A stretch of DNA of 41,955 bases from Weissella muntiaci. GTDB lineage: Bacteria; Bacillota; Bacilli; Lactobacillales; Lactobacillaceae. Positions within the stretch are counted from its first letter, which is position 1; every line of letters begins with the position of its first letter. Of this stretch, positions 1-7,854 are shown in pieces. The stretch is taken from positions 1-41,955 of the forward strand of contig NZ_SDGZ01000017.1 in the NCBI RefSeq assembly GCF_008107635.1, read 5' to 3'. Made by a program: the position numbers and the translations under genes. A model generated the notes under the pieces. It saw only the letters and a program-made list of their open reading frames with translations. It was not told the origin of the DNA and searched no databases.

Positions 1-60
1 TTCACTATCTGATACTGACTCAGAATCGCTCACTAATTCACTGTCTGACATAGACTCGCT
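1..60 (-). repeat. Start of serine/aspartate (SDSE-type) coding repeat
   Basis: The last 20 visible codons encode alternating Ser, Asp and Glu with occasional Met, Leu and Val (for example SDSESVSDSE). This marks the beginning of a low-complexity stalk repeat of an SRR adhesin. Its true length cannot be judged because the window ends here. Confidence 0.75.
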
Positions 61-945
61 CTGTGCATCATTTAAAGTAAGTACAACATCTACCGTCAGA
101 TTCTTTGCAGCGGTTGGGTCATAATATGTCAGCGTAATTGTATAACTACCTGCCACATTCCAATTAACCTTCGATGTATCGGCAGTAATATTTGCAGTAT
201 CAGGAGCAACGTTACTTCCAGTCGAATTAATTAGAGTGCTTACCATTGATGACGGAACAAAAGTTGCTCCATCAACACTGCCCAAATCCATCGTCTTATT
301 TTGACCAACAAACGAACTATGGTCGGTCCTATAGTAAAAATCAATTTCTTGATCACTCGTTTGATCATCAACGTCAAGGCTACCGATCGCGCCACTATTG
401 ATCCAATCAATCATGTCATTTACAGAATTAGGTTTATGCCCTGTGTCACCCTCATATGCCCCCGCAAAAGTAGACAGACTGATCTCCGAACCTCCTATGT
501 TAATTGTCGTCTTATCAATATCAATTATTTTCCCCGGAATATCCGGTGCTGTAGGGAATTTAAAAGTTCCTCCAGTGAGATAGTAGTCTACAGTCGAAGG
601 CAGTAATTGGGCGTTACCATTTTCCCCGTCCAAATATTTCCCCGTCACCTTAAAATCGGTCACCTCTGCATTCGTAGCTGAATCCGAATTTTGTAAAGTT
701 TGTACTGATGGAATAGTTGTCGAACTCTTGTTTACCAACACGTCCGCGTTGCTCGTCTCAACTGCCTTCTGTGCACCGGCATCACTGGCATCGGCACTGG
801 CCGAGGATAACGTGGCAGAACCACCGAACATACCTACAAAACTAGTTATGGATGCATATATCCATGCTTTATTGCTTTTATATGCTTTGAAGGATTTCTT
901 TTCATCAGCTTTATTCAATTGTTTTAACTTATTCTTTTTTGACAT
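1..945 (-). CDS. Serine-repeat surface adhesin, N-terminal part (runs off left edge)
   Basis: The frame is open from an ATG at 945 to the window edge (315 codons), so the 3' end is missing. The N-terminus is lysine-rich and carries KAYKSNKAW around residues 20-28. This is a KxYKxGKxW-type signal peptide with Asn in place of Gly, followed by a hydrophobic stretch and an Ala/Ser-rich cleavage region. Residues from about 75 to 290 form a non-repetitive region, probably the ligand-binding part, with an Ig-like or beta-rich look. From about residue 296 an SDSES/SDSE-type serine repeat begins and continues to the edge. Such proteins are exported, glycosylated on the serine repeat and wall-anchored; the anchor would lie outside the window. 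A GGGGAG ribosome binding site lies rather far (about 14 bases) upstream, so an in-frame GTG 12 bases upstream of the ATG is a possible alternative start. Confidence 0.85.
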   Translation of the reverse strand, partial: MSKKNKLKQLNKADEKKSFKAYKSNKAWIYASITSFVGMFGGSATLSSASADASDAGAQKAVETSNADVLVNKSSTTIPSVQTLQNSDSATNAEVTDFKVTGKYLDGENGNAQLLPSTVDYYLTGGTFKFPTAPDIPGKIIDIDKTTINIGGSEISLSTFAGAYEGDTGHKPNSVNDMIDWINSGAIGSLDVDDQTSDQEIDFYYRTDHSSFVGQNKTMDLGSVDGATFVPSSMVSTLINSTGSNVAPDTANITADTSKVNWNVAGSYTITLTYYDPTAAKNLTVDVVLTLNDAQSESMSDSELVSDSESVSDSE

Positions 946-1719
946 TGCGACACACACGTCTCCCCATTTAAATAGCCTTCAACTACGCCTAATTAAAGTT
1001 CTCACATATATGAAGTTAATTGCTCAAATTCACCTATCGACCACGTTAATTAAAAATAATTTTAACATACAATCATCAAATGTCTATCTTACAAAAACAA
1101 CTTGCTCTATATTTAACTTGTTAGATTAACTTATTCTAGAATATTAGGGTTTTCGAGAACTATCATTCATCAATCTAATCGGTCTCCAAATACTTACTGT
1201 CCACCAGTTCAGTATCAACAAAGGTTTACCAAACACATTCATTACATTTAATCTTGTCTAATTAACAACCACATTATTAAAATCATGGAATCATCTTGTT
1301 TCACAAATATTTAATTATAAAGTTTTATTAAACCAATGCACTCTGAATAAAATAATGTAATTGAAATACAATTCGATTTTTTTATGAAATGTCGCTTAAT
1401 GATAAAATAAAATATCCTATTGAGATCGAATTTTTTGAAGAAGTGATCTTTTTTATTGATAATGATCAGCTCATTTAAAGAGCAGCCACCATTCTTTTGA
1501 TATATGAGACAAGTTTATTGTAAGTTCTAACTGAACTAGATTTATTTACTACATTAACCAGTAATTATCAGCTAAATCTTTCAATTTATGGACCAATATC
1601 AAATTTTGCTTTACAAATGATCAACTTTGAACAGCTTTTCTGAGCATTTATCCCCTTGAATCAAACTTAATCAAATATAATTAATGGATAGACCAAACCA
1701 ATCAAAAGGAGATCCATTC
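946..1719. other. AT-rich intergenic region between divergent surface-protein genes
   Basis: About 770 bases separate the divergent starts of the serine-repeat adhesin and the WxL protein. The stretch is very AT-rich and full of stops in all frames. I see no RNA gene, terminator or conserved ORF. It probably holds the two promoters and regulatory sites. A TGATAATGATCA-type element near 1457-1468 recurs almost identically near 3752-3763, upstream of the dehydrogenase, but I cannot assign it to a regulator. Confidence 0.5.
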
Positions 1720-2457
1720 ATGAAAAAGAACAAACTACTTATCAGCTCAATCTTACTTGCATTCATTACTCCTTTTGGATTAACAGTTGTATCAGCCGCC
1801 GAATTCTCTTCTGTCTATGATTCGAATGCCTCAATTAAATTTGAGGAAAACACTGATCCAACCAATCCAGTCGACCCAACCAACCCGGACAACCCTTTTG
1901 AGCCGGATAATCCCGCCCAACCTGGAACAAATGGTCCTTTATCAATTGACTATGCTTCAAATCTTGATTTTGGAACTCGGAAAATTACAACTCAAGACTC
2001 CTTTTATTTTGCAAAGCTGACCAAAGGAATCGACAGTACTGGGCAAGTAAAGGAAGTGCCTAATTATGTTCAAGTAACCGATAACACTGGTTCTAACAAG
2101 GGGTGGAATCTAAAGGTTACACAGATGAATGATTTTACCAATACGTCTACTGGCCATAAGCTAAATGGCGCAAGACTATATTTCAATGGTCCAACGGTGT
2201 CAACATTAACAAACTCAGATGCCGGCACCCCAACGCAGGAAGCTCAGATTACACCAGAAGTTGGCCAGGCCTCCCGCGTTGTGACTGCGTTTGAAAATCA
2301 AGGACAAGGAACTTGGGTCACCAGTTTCATCGGCGATGATAGTAACGGAGCAGAATCAATTGCACTATCAATCCCCGGTTCTTCAACTAAAGAAGCTGGC
2401 GTATACACAACTACCTTGAAGTGGACATTAGGCCAAACTCCAGACATCGAAAACTAA
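1720..2457 (+). CDS. WxL domain surface protein
   Basis: A 245-residue secreted protein. The start at 1720 is preferred over an in-frame ATG at 1684 because AAAGGAG lies just upstream and the signal peptide (MKKNK, hydrophobic core, VSAA cleavage site) begins there. A Pro/Asn/Asp linker (PTNPVDPTNPDNPFEP) at residues about 40-65 precedes the WxL domain. The two diagnostic motifs are present: WNLKVTQ in the middle and TLKWTLG near the C-terminus, with the conserved opening SIDYASNLDFG. WxL domains bind peptidoglycan non-covalently and display the protein on the wall. Usually they sit in csc clusters with DUF916 partners and LPXTG proteins; here the gene is solitary. A hairpin terminator follows at 2495. 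Confidence 0.9.
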   Translation: MKKNKLLISSILLAFITPFGLTVVSAAEFSSVYDSNASIKFEENTDPTNPVDPTNPDNPFEPDNPAQPGTNGPLSIDYASNLDFGTRKITTQDSFYFAKLTKGIDSTGQVKEVPNYVQVTDNTGSNKGWNLKVTQMNDFTNTSTGHKLNGARLYFNGPTVSTLTNSDAGTPTQEAQITPEVGQASRVVTAFENQGQGTWVTSFIGDDSNGAESIALSIPGSSTKEAGVYTTTLKWTLGQTPDIEN

Positions 2458-2494
2458 AGAAGATCCATCAAAACTTCACAGATTGAATTGCTAT

Positions 2495-2529
2495 AAGCTT
2501 CTCACAAAGATGAGAAGCTTCTTCTCTCT
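2495..2529 (+). terminator. Terminator after WxL gene
   Basis: A perfect 10-bp stem (AAGCTTCTCA / TGAGAAGCTT) with a 6-base loop starts 38 bases after the WxL stop codon. It is followed by a pyrimidine tract (CTTCTCTCT) rather than a pure T run. Confidence 0.7.
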
Positions 2530-2601
2530 GCCGATTTTCTAAGAAACCTTTTTGAAGATCACTATAATATCAAAAGAATTACGTTAAACCGCATCAAGCA
2601 C

Positions 2602-2635
2602 AAAAAACGTCTGGCCACATTCCTGCGGTCAGACG
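2602..2635 (-). terminator. Terminator of the 2709-3209 gene
   Basis: Read on the minus strand, a 9-bp stem CGTCTGACC / GGCCAGACG (one G-U pair) is followed by TTTTTT. It lies about 75 bases past the stop of the deoxyribosyltransferase-like gene. Confidence 0.8.
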
Positions 2636-2708
2636 AAGAAATCGAAATATAATTAATTAATGAAACACATTTTTTCAACAAGACTGCTAGATTTCTTAGA
2701 CATACCAA

Positions 2709-3209
2709 TTACTGAATCTGTTTGTCGATCCTAACAAGGAAATCTGTAAGTGGTCCGCGAACTTCCTCAGGATCATCAAACTCGACATATGTAACATCCA
2801 GTACATCATCAAGCTGCCGTAACAGGGTGGTTTTAATCGGTGCACCCTTCCATATTGCGAAGAACATTGGCGCCTTTGGTCTAGCGTTAACGTTGTATGA
2901 AATCTCGAATGCGCCACTTTCACTCATAGCCGTTCGAATATAAAGGAACGCATCCGCCTGGTCAAGTTGCCCTAACCGGTAATTCCGGAAATTAACTGGG
3001 TTAAACTCTACGCCTTGATTATTTTCAAAATTTTCACGGAAAGTCTTTTCAGATAGCGGTGTTATTCCTGTCAGATAATCAATATTGATATCATTCTGCT
3101 GACGAATATCCTCCACAATCTTTTCTACAGCCCCAACAATCGCCTTACTTTCCTCACCAGACTGGGTAAGTGGCTGACGAATAAATAGCTTTACGTCCTT
3201 TTTGCTCAT
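2709..3209 (-). CDS. Nucleoside 2-deoxyribosyltransferase-like protein
   Basis: A 166-residue soluble protein. The start at 3209 (MSKKDVKLF) is chosen because AGAGGA lies 5 bases upstream; a longer frame to 3233 lacks such a site. Residues about 86-120 (ADAFLYIR, then SESGAFEISYN, then PMFFAIW) resemble the core of the nucleoside deoxyribosyltransferase/DUF4406 fold. In that fold an Asp-rich strand is followed by a Gly/Glu motif, here with Glu102 as the candidate catalytic residue, and then the next beta-strand. The match is by motif pattern only. The N-terminal half (residues 1-80) is not recognised. It is a stand-alone gene with its own terminator. The true substrate could be a nucleotide, a nucleoside or something unrelated. 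Confidence 0.5.
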   Translation of the reverse strand: MSKKDVKLFIRQPLTQSGEESKAIVGAVEKIVEDIRQQNDINIDYLTGITPLSEKTFRENFENNQGVEFNPVNFRNYRLGQLDQADAFLYIRTAMSESGAFEISYNVNARPKAPMFFAIWKGAPIKTTLLRQLDDVLDVTYVEFDDPEEVRGPLTDFLVRIDKQIQ

Positions 3210-3307
3210 ATCGATCCTCTTTTCTGGCATCATTTCTGCCTAGCAACCAACTCCAAGAGTTGGCAAATGATATTTCGAGTTATCGGAAATGTCATTACAA
3301 ATAAAAA

Positions 3308-3343
3308 ACGTAACAGGGACATCAATTCCTGTTACGTTTTATT
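3308..3343. terminator. Bidirectional terminator-like hairpin
   Basis: CGTAACAGG / CCTGTTACG form a perfect 9-bp stem around a 10-base loop, with A-runs on the left and TTTT on the right. It reads as a terminator on the minus strand (CGTTTTTTAT) just upstream of the 2709-3209 gene. It could therefore be an attenuator for that gene or mark the end of a short minus-strand transcript. Confidence 0.6.
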
Positions 3344-3560
3344 CTACATCTCATTCTTTTAAATTAATCACCAGCACCAGCAATTCAGTCCGCCCGTACG
3401 AATTGATATCATTTCTACGTTAACTACAAAACTGTTTGAAAACATTCGACAGAATTTCAATTTTCTATCGGAATTCCAAAACATGCTTTCCACAATTGAG
3501 TCTTTAACATTATTAATTTTTAGTATTCTAATTCAGTTAAATATCTGCTATAATACAATT

Positions 3561-3641
3561 TGTGTGTAGTCCAAAAACTCTCTGACAGGAGTTTTCAACA
3601 GCAATCTCATTAGGTTTACTCCTAAGGATTGCTGTTTTTTT
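3561..3641 (+). ncRNA. Candidate small RNA with own promoter and terminator
   Basis: An extended -10 promoter (TGC-TATAAT, 3546-3554) predicts a start near 3561. The roughly 80-nt transcript would form a first hairpin (AAAACTC, 8-base loop, GAGTTTT, 3574-3595). It then forms a two-part terminator stem (CAGCAATC with GATTGCTG, and inner TTAGG with CCTAA, 3599-3634) followed by seven T. There is no ORF of note inside. It is unlikely to be a leader of the dehydrogenase gene at 4080, which has its own promoter at 4027-4055. I do not recognise an RNA family. Confidence 0.5.
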
Positions 3642-3838
3642 GTGCTAAAAATCCAATATTTCGTATTCATAGATCAATGCTCAATAAATTATTCGTATCT
3701 TCTTGATTGATATATCATCAAATGTAACCACTTCTATCCATGGTAATTTTTATGATAATGATCAGGTAACCCTCAATTCATTAAACTTTTAATACCCATA
3801 ATCTATTAGACAATATAGTGGTCTAACTTCAAGAAACA

Positions 3839-3943
3839 TTATTCCACCACTGCTTCAGACCGGCGATTCGCTTCTACATGCTCCATCAACTTATCTTGTA
3901 CTTGAATTATCAATGAATAATATTCAGGATTAAGCTTCCTTGC
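3839..3943 (-). pseudogene. Short gene remnant, function unknown
   Basis: An open frame of 34 codons reads KLNPEYYSLIIQVQDKLMEH and on to a stop, with a composition like real protein. It is preceded by an in-frame TGA with no start codon or ribosome binding site. It looks like the C-terminal tail of a decayed gene, but it is short enough to be chance. Confidence 0.25.
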
Positions 3944-4026
3944 TCATTCCATTATCTATTATCGCTTAGGATTGTATCTCCCATCGTAATTGTCGCTCAA
4001 GTTGACCAGCGCGTTATTGTCTGTAT

Positions 4027-4055
4027 TTGCTTTAAGCAGTAACATACTTTATATA
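4027..4055 (+). promoter_or_regulatory. Promoter of the dehydrogenase gene
   Basis: TTGCTT (4027-4032) and TATATA (4050-4055) are separated by 17 bases. Transcription would start about 18 bases upstream of the ATG at 4080, with AGGAGG at 4066-4071 as ribosome binding site. Confidence 0.55.
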
Positions 4056-4079
4056 CACGTACATTAGGAGGAAATAAGC

Positions 4080-5042
4080 ATGTCGAAACTATTAATCACA
4101 GCGAAGTTACCAGAAAGCGTCTACCAACGTTTTAATGATACAGATATCGAGCTAGCCACCTACGATGATGACAAACTTATTAGCCATAAAGAATTGTTAG
4201 AATCTGTAAAAACAGTCGATTACTTAATCACAGCACTATCGACCGTCGTTGATCGAGAGATTATCGATGCAGCTCCAAATTTAAAATTCATCGCAAATTT
4301 TGGGGCTGGCTTCAATAATATCGACGTTGAGTATGCTAAGCAAAAGTCAATTCTTGTTTCTAATACACCAATTGTCTCCACAAATTCGGTTGCTGAGACA
4401 ACGATCGGATTAATCCTTGCACTAAATCATCGCATCGTCGAGGGTGACACAACTGTTCGCCAAGGGGAATTCAAAGGTTGGGCCCCCACCTATTTCCTAG
4501 GACATGAGATTGCCGGTAAGAAATTGGGTATTCTGGGATTTGGAAATATCGGCAAGGAAGTTGCTAGAAAAGCTCAGGCACTATCGCTTGATATCCAATA
4601 CTGGCAACCACATCAGTTATCTGACCCAGAGGAACGTAGTTTGAACGCAAAGTACGTCAGCTTCGATGAGTTAATCACAACTAGTGATATAATCAGCGTC
4701 AACGCACCGCTAACAGAATCAAATCGCCATTTGTTCGACGAGATTGTATTTAAGAAAATGAAATCCACAGCACAACTTATTAACGTCGGCCGTGGACCAA
4801 TTATAGACGAAAATGCCCTAGTTAAAGCACTTAGGGATAACGTAATTGGTGGCGCCGCCTTAGACGTATACGAAAATGAGCCCGCTCTTGCAGTTGGTTT
4901 GACTGAACTTACTAATGTTATCTTAACTCCACATATTGGAAATGCGACTGTTGAAGCTCGTGACGCGATGGGGAAGATCGTGTCAGAGAACATCTTGCTT
5001 GCCGATCAAAATCTAAACACAAAATATGTGGTCAATAGGTAA
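4080..5042 (+). CDS. D-isomer specific 2-hydroxyacid dehydrogenase
   Basis: A 320-residue NAD(P)H-dependent oxidoreductase of the glyoxylate/hydroxypyruvate reductase and phosphoglycerate dehydrogenase superfamily. It would reduce 2-oxoacids to D-2-hydroxyacids, or the reverse, in the cytosol. The N-terminal catalytic domain includes NFGAGFNNID. A central Rossmann fold carries LGFGNIGKEVARKA (GxGxxG, about residues 151-165). The catalytic Arg is in NVGRGPI, the Glu in YENEP and the His in TPHIGN. Length is normal for the family. Strong AGGAGG ribosome binding site and monocistronic. Substrate cannot be fixed from sequence; it differs in motifs from classic ldhD, so hydroxypyruvate, glyoxylate or branched 2-oxoacids are possible. 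Confidence 0.9.
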   Translation: MSKLLITAKLPESVYQRFNDTDIELATYDDDKLISHKELLESVKTVDYLITALSTVVDREIIDAAPNLKFIANFGAGFNNIDVEYAKQKSILVSNTPIVSTNSVAETTIGLILALNHRIVEGDTTVRQGEFKGWAPTYFLGHEIAGKKLGILGFGNIGKEVARKAQALSLDIQYWQPHQLSDPEERSLNAKYVSFDELITTSDIISVNAPLTESNRHLFDEIVFKKMKSTAQLINVGRGPIIDENALVKALRDNVIGGAALDVYENEPALAVGLTELTNVILTPHIGNATVEARDAMGKIVSENILLADQNLNTKYVVNR

Positions 5043-5062
5043 ACTTCATCCGTAAATTTTAG

Positions 5063-5098
5063 AAAAGGAGCAGACAAATTTATCGTCTGCTCCTTTTT
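5063..5098 (+). terminator. Terminator of dehydrogenase gene
   Basis: A 13-bp stem (AAAAGGAGCAGAC / GTCTGCTCCTTTT) with a 9-base loop and trailing T run, about 20 bases past the stop codon. Confidence 0.9.
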
Positions 5099-5207
5099 CA
5101 GACTTCATAATTAATCAGATCAACCCCTCACTTTATAATTAACAGTCCTATCATACGGTCTAAAAAAGTTCTAATCCATTCCAAATTGACTGATATCAAA
5201 TAAGGCA

Positions 5208-5234
5208 GAAAAAGGCTAGCAAACTCTGCTAGCC
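5208..5234 (-). terminator. Terminator of the 5273-6265 gene
   Basis: On the minus strand, GGCTAGCA / TGCTAGCC (8 bp, 5-base loop) is followed by TTTTT, about 40 bases beyond the stop codon. Confidence 0.85.
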
Positions 5235-5272
5235 TCTGCATAGATATACCAAGTCCATTCATATTTAAGCGA

Positions 5273-6265
5273 CTATTGCGCACCTAGTTGACTGTTAATT
5301 TCACCCCCTAAGTTGCTTAAATTACTTTCAAAATTAGTCGTTAACTGATTCAAGGTCGTCCCTTGAGACATGGTTGGTTGTAGTGTCGAATTCTTGTCCT
5401 GTGACTTCTTACTATCAGCGACAACATCAAATTTGATTGTCGCATGATTTTGCTTATCAACTACAGTACCGCTAACTTCATCATGTTCGGTCAACTTCTT
5501 TGCATTAATTGTTGATACTATTTTCAAACTCTTAATCGTAACAAACTCGTTTAAAGTACTTTTCACAGCGCTTTTGCTTTCACTACTTGCATTACTCATA
5601 AAATTGGTCACAAGGTTGGTTGCATTTTGGCCTGTTCCTGATAAAGTAAGTGTACTTTCATCACCATTTGTTTTAAAGTCACTTGTCGAAAGCTTGCTCA
5701 ATCCAGTGTAATAGTCCATGGTCGTACCTGTCTTTGACTTCACTAGGTCATTTATCACACTTTGCCAATTCTTCGTTGAGTTACTAAGATCACTTGGTGT
5801 CAAAAGCAAGTACGGTGTTGCTAAACTATTTGCATACATTCCAATAATCCCAGTGGTAATTTGATCTTGGCCAGTTGTGGTACTTGTTAGCAATGTCTTA
5901 AATGTATCACTAGCAATGAACGCCCCCTCCTTATCGAGGATCATTTTATAACTTTGATTCTTACCCGCAAGAGTATAGCTACCCTCCTCGTTAATTGTCT
6001 GGTTCTTTTGGTCAACAGTCCCCTTGTTACCAATAGTCAATCCTTGATATTGGTTAAGATCGGTGTCACCACCGTCAGCAGATAACTGTTTAACCTTAAT
6101 CGTCATTGTGTTTTTGTTATTTGCATTTAAATCCGTTATTTTTTGTACTGCATTGGCGTAATTATACTTCGGAAGCAAGGGCAAAATAATCGCTCCCGCA
6201 ATCAAAATTAATATAACAACAAATCCAGCAACAGACCCAGCAATTATTTTAGTCTTCTTACGCAT
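5273..6265 (-). CDS. Membrane-anchored extracellular protein, function unknown
   Basis: A 330-residue protein with a short basic N-terminus (MRKKTK) and one transmembrane helix at about residues 8-30. The remaining 300 residues are Thr/Ser/Asn/Lys-rich and predicted outside. There is no LPXTG motif, lipobox or recognised catalytic motif. The repeated beta-strand-like pattern (TMTIKVKQLSADG, STLTLSGTG, HATIKFDVV) could be a LolA/LppX-like or DUF-type beta-sheet domain, but I cannot name it. GGAGAGATGGG precedes the ATG. It is a single gene with its own terminator. Confidence 0.7.
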   Translation of the reverse strand: MRKKTKIIAGSVAGFVVILILIAGAIILPLLPKYNYANAVQKITDLNANNKNTMTIKVKQLSADGGDTDLNQYQGLTIGNKGTVDQKNQTINEEGSYTLAGKNQSYKMILDKEGAFIASDTFKTLLTSTTTGQDQITTGIIGMYANSLATPYLLLTPSDLSNSTKNWQSVINDLVKSKTGTTMDYYTGLSKLSTSDFKTNGDESTLTLSGTGQNATNLVTNFMSNASSESKSAVKSTLNEFVTIKSLKIVSTINAKKLTEHDEVSGTVVDKQNHATIKFDVVADSKKSQDKNSTLQPTMSQGTTLNQLTTNFESNLSNLGGEINSQLGAQ

Positions 6266-6545
6266 ATTCCCATCTCTCCAACATCTCCTAAACCATTCAC
6301 TCGTTCATGTATATATGATTAAATATATATTATTATAATCAATTAATTTTAAGTTATTTTTAATTCAATGTAAAGAAATTCAAAAAAGATCCACAATATC
6401 CTATCATATAAAGGTTCTTTCTTACACACAGACTTTCTTGAATCGTTGTAGAAATTACAACCTCTATATACTTTGCAATGCTACATTCATATAGACTATT
6501 AACTCCAACAACACAAAAAAACTGAAACTCATTAAAAAGCTCCAG
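6266..6545. other. AT-rich intergenic stretch
   Basis: Upstream region of the 5273-6265 gene. It is strongly AT-rich around 6310-6370, where the promoter probably lies. I find no convincing hairpin, ORF or RNA gene. Confidence 0.5.
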
Positions 6546-6737
6546 TTAATTTATAAATTCGCCTATGAATAACTCATTGTTGATAACAACGAGAACATCC
6601 ATATCACTTTTCATGCTATTGGCGAATTTTCCCGTCCCATCCGCACCCGCTCAGTCAAAAGCGCCCGATGTCATAAGTAATTCGCCCATCTTATCGTTCG
6701 AACTCTCTGATGGTGAGATAATCATCCATTTGCTCAT
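6546..6737 (-). pseudogene. Small ORF interrupted by an in-frame TGA
   Basis: A 64-codon frame begins MSKWMIISPSESSNDKMGEL, meets TGA at codon 29 (6651-6653), and continues in the same frame as AGADGTGKFANSMKSDMDVL to a final TAA. Composition on both sides of the TGA is protein-like, which suggests one decayed gene with a nonsense mutation (TGG to TGA would restore it). There is no clear ribosome binding site. The family is not recognised. The plus-strand ORF over the same bases appears to be its shadow. Confidence 0.35.
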
Positions 6738-6814
6738 ATTAATCTATTTCAATCACTGCTTTTAACCTAGAATCTTTTCAGCTAAAATTCCGGCTCGCTG
6801 TTTATAAACGGACG

Positions 6815-7711
6815 TCAACTTCTCATAACCTTATACTGTTTAGTAATGAATACACAGCCCAGCATGACCCCACTAGCCAATGCTGTATACAGAACAAGGT
6901 TTGGCAACATCGCCTTCGGTAATATCAGCATCAGTGGTGGGAACGCATATACAGCTGGTAACTCCAATTTCATAATCTGCAACAAAACAAAAATCGTCGG
7001 TAAAGTAATCGCCATATCAAGCACCCAATTATTCGTCAAAATTACGCCTAATACACCTAGCGCCGCCGCCAATGTTAGTGCAAGAACATGTTTTCCCCAC
7101 ATATATAATGGGTATTTCACCTGCTGAACCGCCTCTAATAATAATACAGATACAGGGGGAATTCCGACCATAATATCTTGACCAAGCCCATGTACAAGCA
7201 GCACCCAAATTGCCGTAATCCAGATATACTGCCAAACTGCTACACTGCTGATTGGTTTCAGTTCAAAAGAGATTCTCTTATGACTGCCATGAATTAAAAC
7301 ACCAACCAATAAAATGCCAGTTAGCAAAATAATTATCAGGATAAAAGTCCAATGGTGAGCATCCGTAATAATTGGCAATAAGCCGGTTGCAAATGCGGGT
7401 GCCAGACGCGATCGTGTCAATTTAAGTAAAACCAGCATTAGGAATAAAACAAGTCCAATTTTAAAGATATATGCTAACGGCAGTAAATTAACCAGATATC
7501 CGATCAATGCTGTCATTACCGGTGTTGCGACAATTTTATAGGGCTGTTTAATCCAGTTCATTTCACGCAACGCCAGCATCCCCACGCTCATTACCGCAAA
7601 CTCAGGTAAAATTATGCGTTCTGTTTTAAAATGCGCTGACACAGCCACCATCACAATAATGGCGATGTACCCAAATAAGTAGTCGCGTATTTGAATCTTT
7701 GTTAAATGCAT
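6815..7711 (-). CDS. Multi-pass membrane protein, HPP-like
   Basis: A 298-residue integral membrane protein with roughly 10-12 hydrophobic segments and almost no soluble part. Two regions, at about residues 30-75 and 180-220, look alike. Each pairs a Pro-containing helix (ILPEFAVMSVGMLAL; VGIPPVSVLLLEAVQQ) with a following P...H/A...G helix (TPVMTALIGYLVNLL; KHVLALTLAAALGVLG), a pattern typical of HPP-family proteins. The family call is by pattern only. GAGGGGG precedes the ATG. It lies 143 bases downstream of the histidine kinase gene on the same strand and could be co-transcribed with it. Role unknown; transport or stress sensing is a guess. Confidence 0.6.
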   Translation of the reverse strand: MHLTKIQIRDYLFGYIAIIVMVAVSAHFKTERIILPEFAVMSVGMLALREMNWIKQPYKIVATPVMTALIGYLVNLLPLAYIFKIGLVLFLMLVLLKLTRSRLAPAFATGLLPIITDAHHWTFILIIILLTGILLVGVLIHGSHKRISFELKPISSVAVWQYIWITAIWVLLVHGLGQDIMVGIPPVSVLLLEAVQQVKYPLYMWGKHVLALTLAAALGVLGVILTNNWVLDMAITLPTIFVLLQIMKLELPAVYAFPPLMLILPKAMLPNLVLYTALASGVMLGCVFITKQYKVMRS

Positions 7712-7854
7712 TTATGCCCCCTCTTCTTCAACTAAAAAATCACAAATTCCATTATACAGAGTTACGCTTTCTGAAAATAATGTAATTTGTGAACTTATAA
7801 AAACTTATTATTTTGCTAAGTGGATTTTAACTGGTTCCAATCACAGCTGACTAC

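Noticed and set aside
728-1129. Plus-strand ORFs at 301-606, 398-583 and 728-1129
   Set aside because: They lie antisense to the serine-repeat adhesin gene, or run into AT-rich DNA, and have no ribosome binding site or family likeness.
3367-3411. 14-codon ORF MISIRTGGLNCWCW as a peptide pheromone or leader peptide gene
   Set aside because: It has no ribosome binding site and too little sequence to judge. It is mentioned only within the finding about possible attenuation.
1457-3763. Repeated TGATAATGATCA elements at about 1457 and 3752 as Fur boxes
   Set aside because: They are only partial matches to Fur sites in very AT-rich DNA. The neighbouring genes (WxL protein, dehydrogenase) give no iron context.
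3540-4080. Riboswitch or T-box leader for the dehydrogenase gene
   Set aside because: No T-box core or known riboswitch motif is recognised. A separate promoter lies just before the gene, and the hairpin unit ends with its own terminator far upstream.
6565-6765. 66-codon plus-strand ORF
   Set aside because: It is antisense to the interrupted minus-strand ORF 6546-6737, has no ribosome binding site, and its composition looks like a shadow.
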